Below, in pieces: positions 63,701 to 64,000 of a stretch of 64,000 bases of DNA. The stretch comes from Sphingobacterium spiritivorum ATCC 33861. GTDB taxonomy: Bacteria > Bacteroidota > Bacteroidia > Sphingobacteriales > Sphingobacteriaceae. Below the pieces are notes generated by a model, which worked only from the letters and a program-made list of their open reading frames with translations, was not told the DNA's origin and did not search any database. Location of the stretch: positions 930,001-994,000 of the forward strand of contig NZ_GL379771.1 of NCBI RefSeq assembly GCF_000143765.1, in the 5' to 3' direction. The first letter of the stretch is position 1; every line of letters begins with the position of its first letter. The translations under genes were made by a program, and so were the position numbers.

Positions 63701-64000
63701 CGATATGATGCCTTATATGTTTCGTCACAAAGGTCTAGGTAAACTGGTTGGTCGTACGACTATGGGTATATTGGTCGGTATCAGTGGCTACCCTATTTTA
63801 TTAGATGGTGGAAGAGTAACTTCTCCTAACTTTGGAATATTTGATCTGAAAGGGAATTATATTATCGAAAATGAAGGAGTTGCTCCGGACGTTTTTGTTG
63901 AGCAGACACCGAAAGAAGTACTGCAGGGACGTGATCCGCAACTGGAGAAAACTATACAGATCTTGTTAGAAGAGATGAAAACATATCCTTATCAGCAGAT
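60771..64000 (+). CDS. Tricorn-type secreted S41 peptidase, C-terminus cut by window edge
   Basis: I traced this frame without interruption from the ATG at 60771 to the window end (about 1076 codons), so only the end is missing. It starts with a signal peptide (MNKKLRFYCSSIILTLASAT). Then comes a TolB/Tricorn-type beta-propeller with repeats such as FSPDGKQIAFTGNYDGN. A Lys/Glu-rich spacer lies at about residues 553-590, and PDZ and S41 domains follow. Catalytic candidates are His751 (GHSYIYPG) and Ser975 (NAGSGGDMMPY). Family members degrade peptides in the periplasm or cytosol. Confidence 0.92.
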   Translation, partial: MNKKLRFYCSSIILTLASATAAQGQQQETLLLRNPSISQNHISFVYGGDIWIAGRDGSNPKRLTVNPDVERNPMFSPDGKQIAFTGNYDGNVDVYTISVAGGEPKRITYHPAADVMRGWINNQELYFTSTQEFQYSLGSRLYKININKGKDEALPMPTAFEGSPSPDGNYWAYLKNSDPTEREVVAFKRYRGGGMPSIWIFNNKTNDIEIVPGEKSNNVKPIWLGDKIYFLSDRDKIVNIFSYDTKTKKTEKLTNSKEYDIRTLNGFGDDLIYEAEGKIYTFNIKSKKTAHIPVQIFADNFYKRPHYSNISEGIRNWNVSPTGQRAIFEARGEIFTVPKEKGDARNISSSPGSHERFPNWSPNGKWISYLSDARGKYELVLRDQMAKNDPIYISLGDYYFYFDPIWSPDSKKLFFNDAHLNLYYVDIDTKKVTKVDDDVLGSHTNRTGNYFEPSWSPDSKWISYIKTLPNTVSAVFMYNLDTKQSQQITDGMSETHQPTFSRDGKYLFFTASTNTGLTNSGLHMSAYERSPNYTIYAFILAKDTPSPFKLESDEEAVGKDKEKEEEKKKEEKEDKKEEPKVKNIKVEFDQISNRIVALPLPAGYYKLDGRVEDMLLYQRGRTIGAYDLKKLEDKVFVEGAGGFEVSADGKKLMYYLGGSYFIVNSNQKPIPDNGKLKIDNVKQLVDPAAEWKQVFNEVWAMEKEYFYVENMHGADWNAVKRKYEKFLPYVNHRSDLSYLLNEMMGEMVVGHSYIYPGDQPRTPSVNVGMLGADYKIADNRYQISKIYTRMEWNPDLQAPLAEPGIEVSEGMFIVSVNGVELTADMNIYSLFNQTAGRQTAIMVNNKPSLVGAKEVIVKPIPFSDEVNLRQTEWVERNRKRTDELSKGQIAYVYMPNTGSEGYTSFNRYYFSQMDKKALLLDERNNGGGSVADYVIDLLSRDLIAGWGIRDGKSFTTPGNGIYGPKAMIINENAGSGGDMMPYMFRHKGLGKLVGRTTMGILVGISGYPILLDGGRVTSPNFGIFDLKGNYIIENEGVAPDVFVEQTPKEVLQGRDPQLEKTIQILLEEMKTYPYQQ

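Noticed and set aside
1..64000. tRNA, rRNA, CRISPR arrays, insertion sequences or prophage
   Set aside because: I saw no tRNA-like cloverleaf, rRNA, direct repeat array, transposase or phage gene.

Overview
The window is a gene-dense, housekeeping stretch of a Bacteroidota chromosome, most likely Sphingobacteriaceae (Sphingobacterium or a close relative). Clues are the Bacteroidota synteny rpmB-rpmG-DUF4295-ftsY-rimO, GldH, MqnD (futalosine menaquinone route), BshC (bacillithiol), LpxK (Gram-negative lipid A), TAnnTTTG-type promoter boxes and a near absence of Shine-Dalgarno sequences. I see no tRNA, rRNA, CRISPR array, insertion sequence or prophage.

Layout. 1-10 kb: a truncated lipoprotein, gcvP, a CtlX-type hydrolase, bshC, then rimO, ftsY and three small ribosomal-type genes on the minus strand. 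10-18 kb: recO, a cold-shock gene, SIMPL, DUF4112 and DUF4359-like genes, truC, a DUF6929-like gene, gcvT, a rhodanese group and an M28 peptidase. 18-26.6 kb: a minus-strand secA operon (secA, SPOR, M20 amidohydrolase, TPK-like, GNAT), mqnD-surE and csbD. 26.8-29.6 kb: a uronate cassette kduI-DUF4861-kduD. 29.7-35.6 kb: exbD, yicC-gmk-nadD, a CAP protein, two DedA paralogs and dnaN. 35.7-40.8 kb: holB-ricT-gldH-ORF-lpxK and a small secreted protein. 41-46.8 kb: dnaA, dxs, scpA, thiL. 46.9-50.5 kb: nadA and nadB diverging from a candidate replication origin, then a gamma carbonic anhydrase. 50.5-57.2 kb: an Ig-like lipoprotein, mnmG, a Uup-type ABC-F protein, an NAD(P)-binding protein and apaG. 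57.4-64 kb: an RsmI-like methyltransferase, a membrane protein, Nif3, a zinc-ribbon coiled-coil protein and a nearly complete Tricorn-type peptidase.

The most notable non-coding signal is an origin neighbourhood spread over about 20 kb. The 490-bp nadA-nadB gap carries two tandem pairs of DnaA boxes. Two parS-like sites lie next to mnmG. A palindromic terminator after scpA contains a sequence one base away from the parS consensus. dnaN, holB, dnaA and scpA are close by, and base skew in the lines I counted changes sign around 48 kb. These pieces fit one replication and segregation hub in which oriC is separated from dnaA by about 5 kb.

Other points worth a look are a perfect Shine-Dalgarno before csbD, a possible pseudoknot in the gcvP leader, DUF4861 between kduI and kduD, and DUF4295 inside a ribosomal-protein group.
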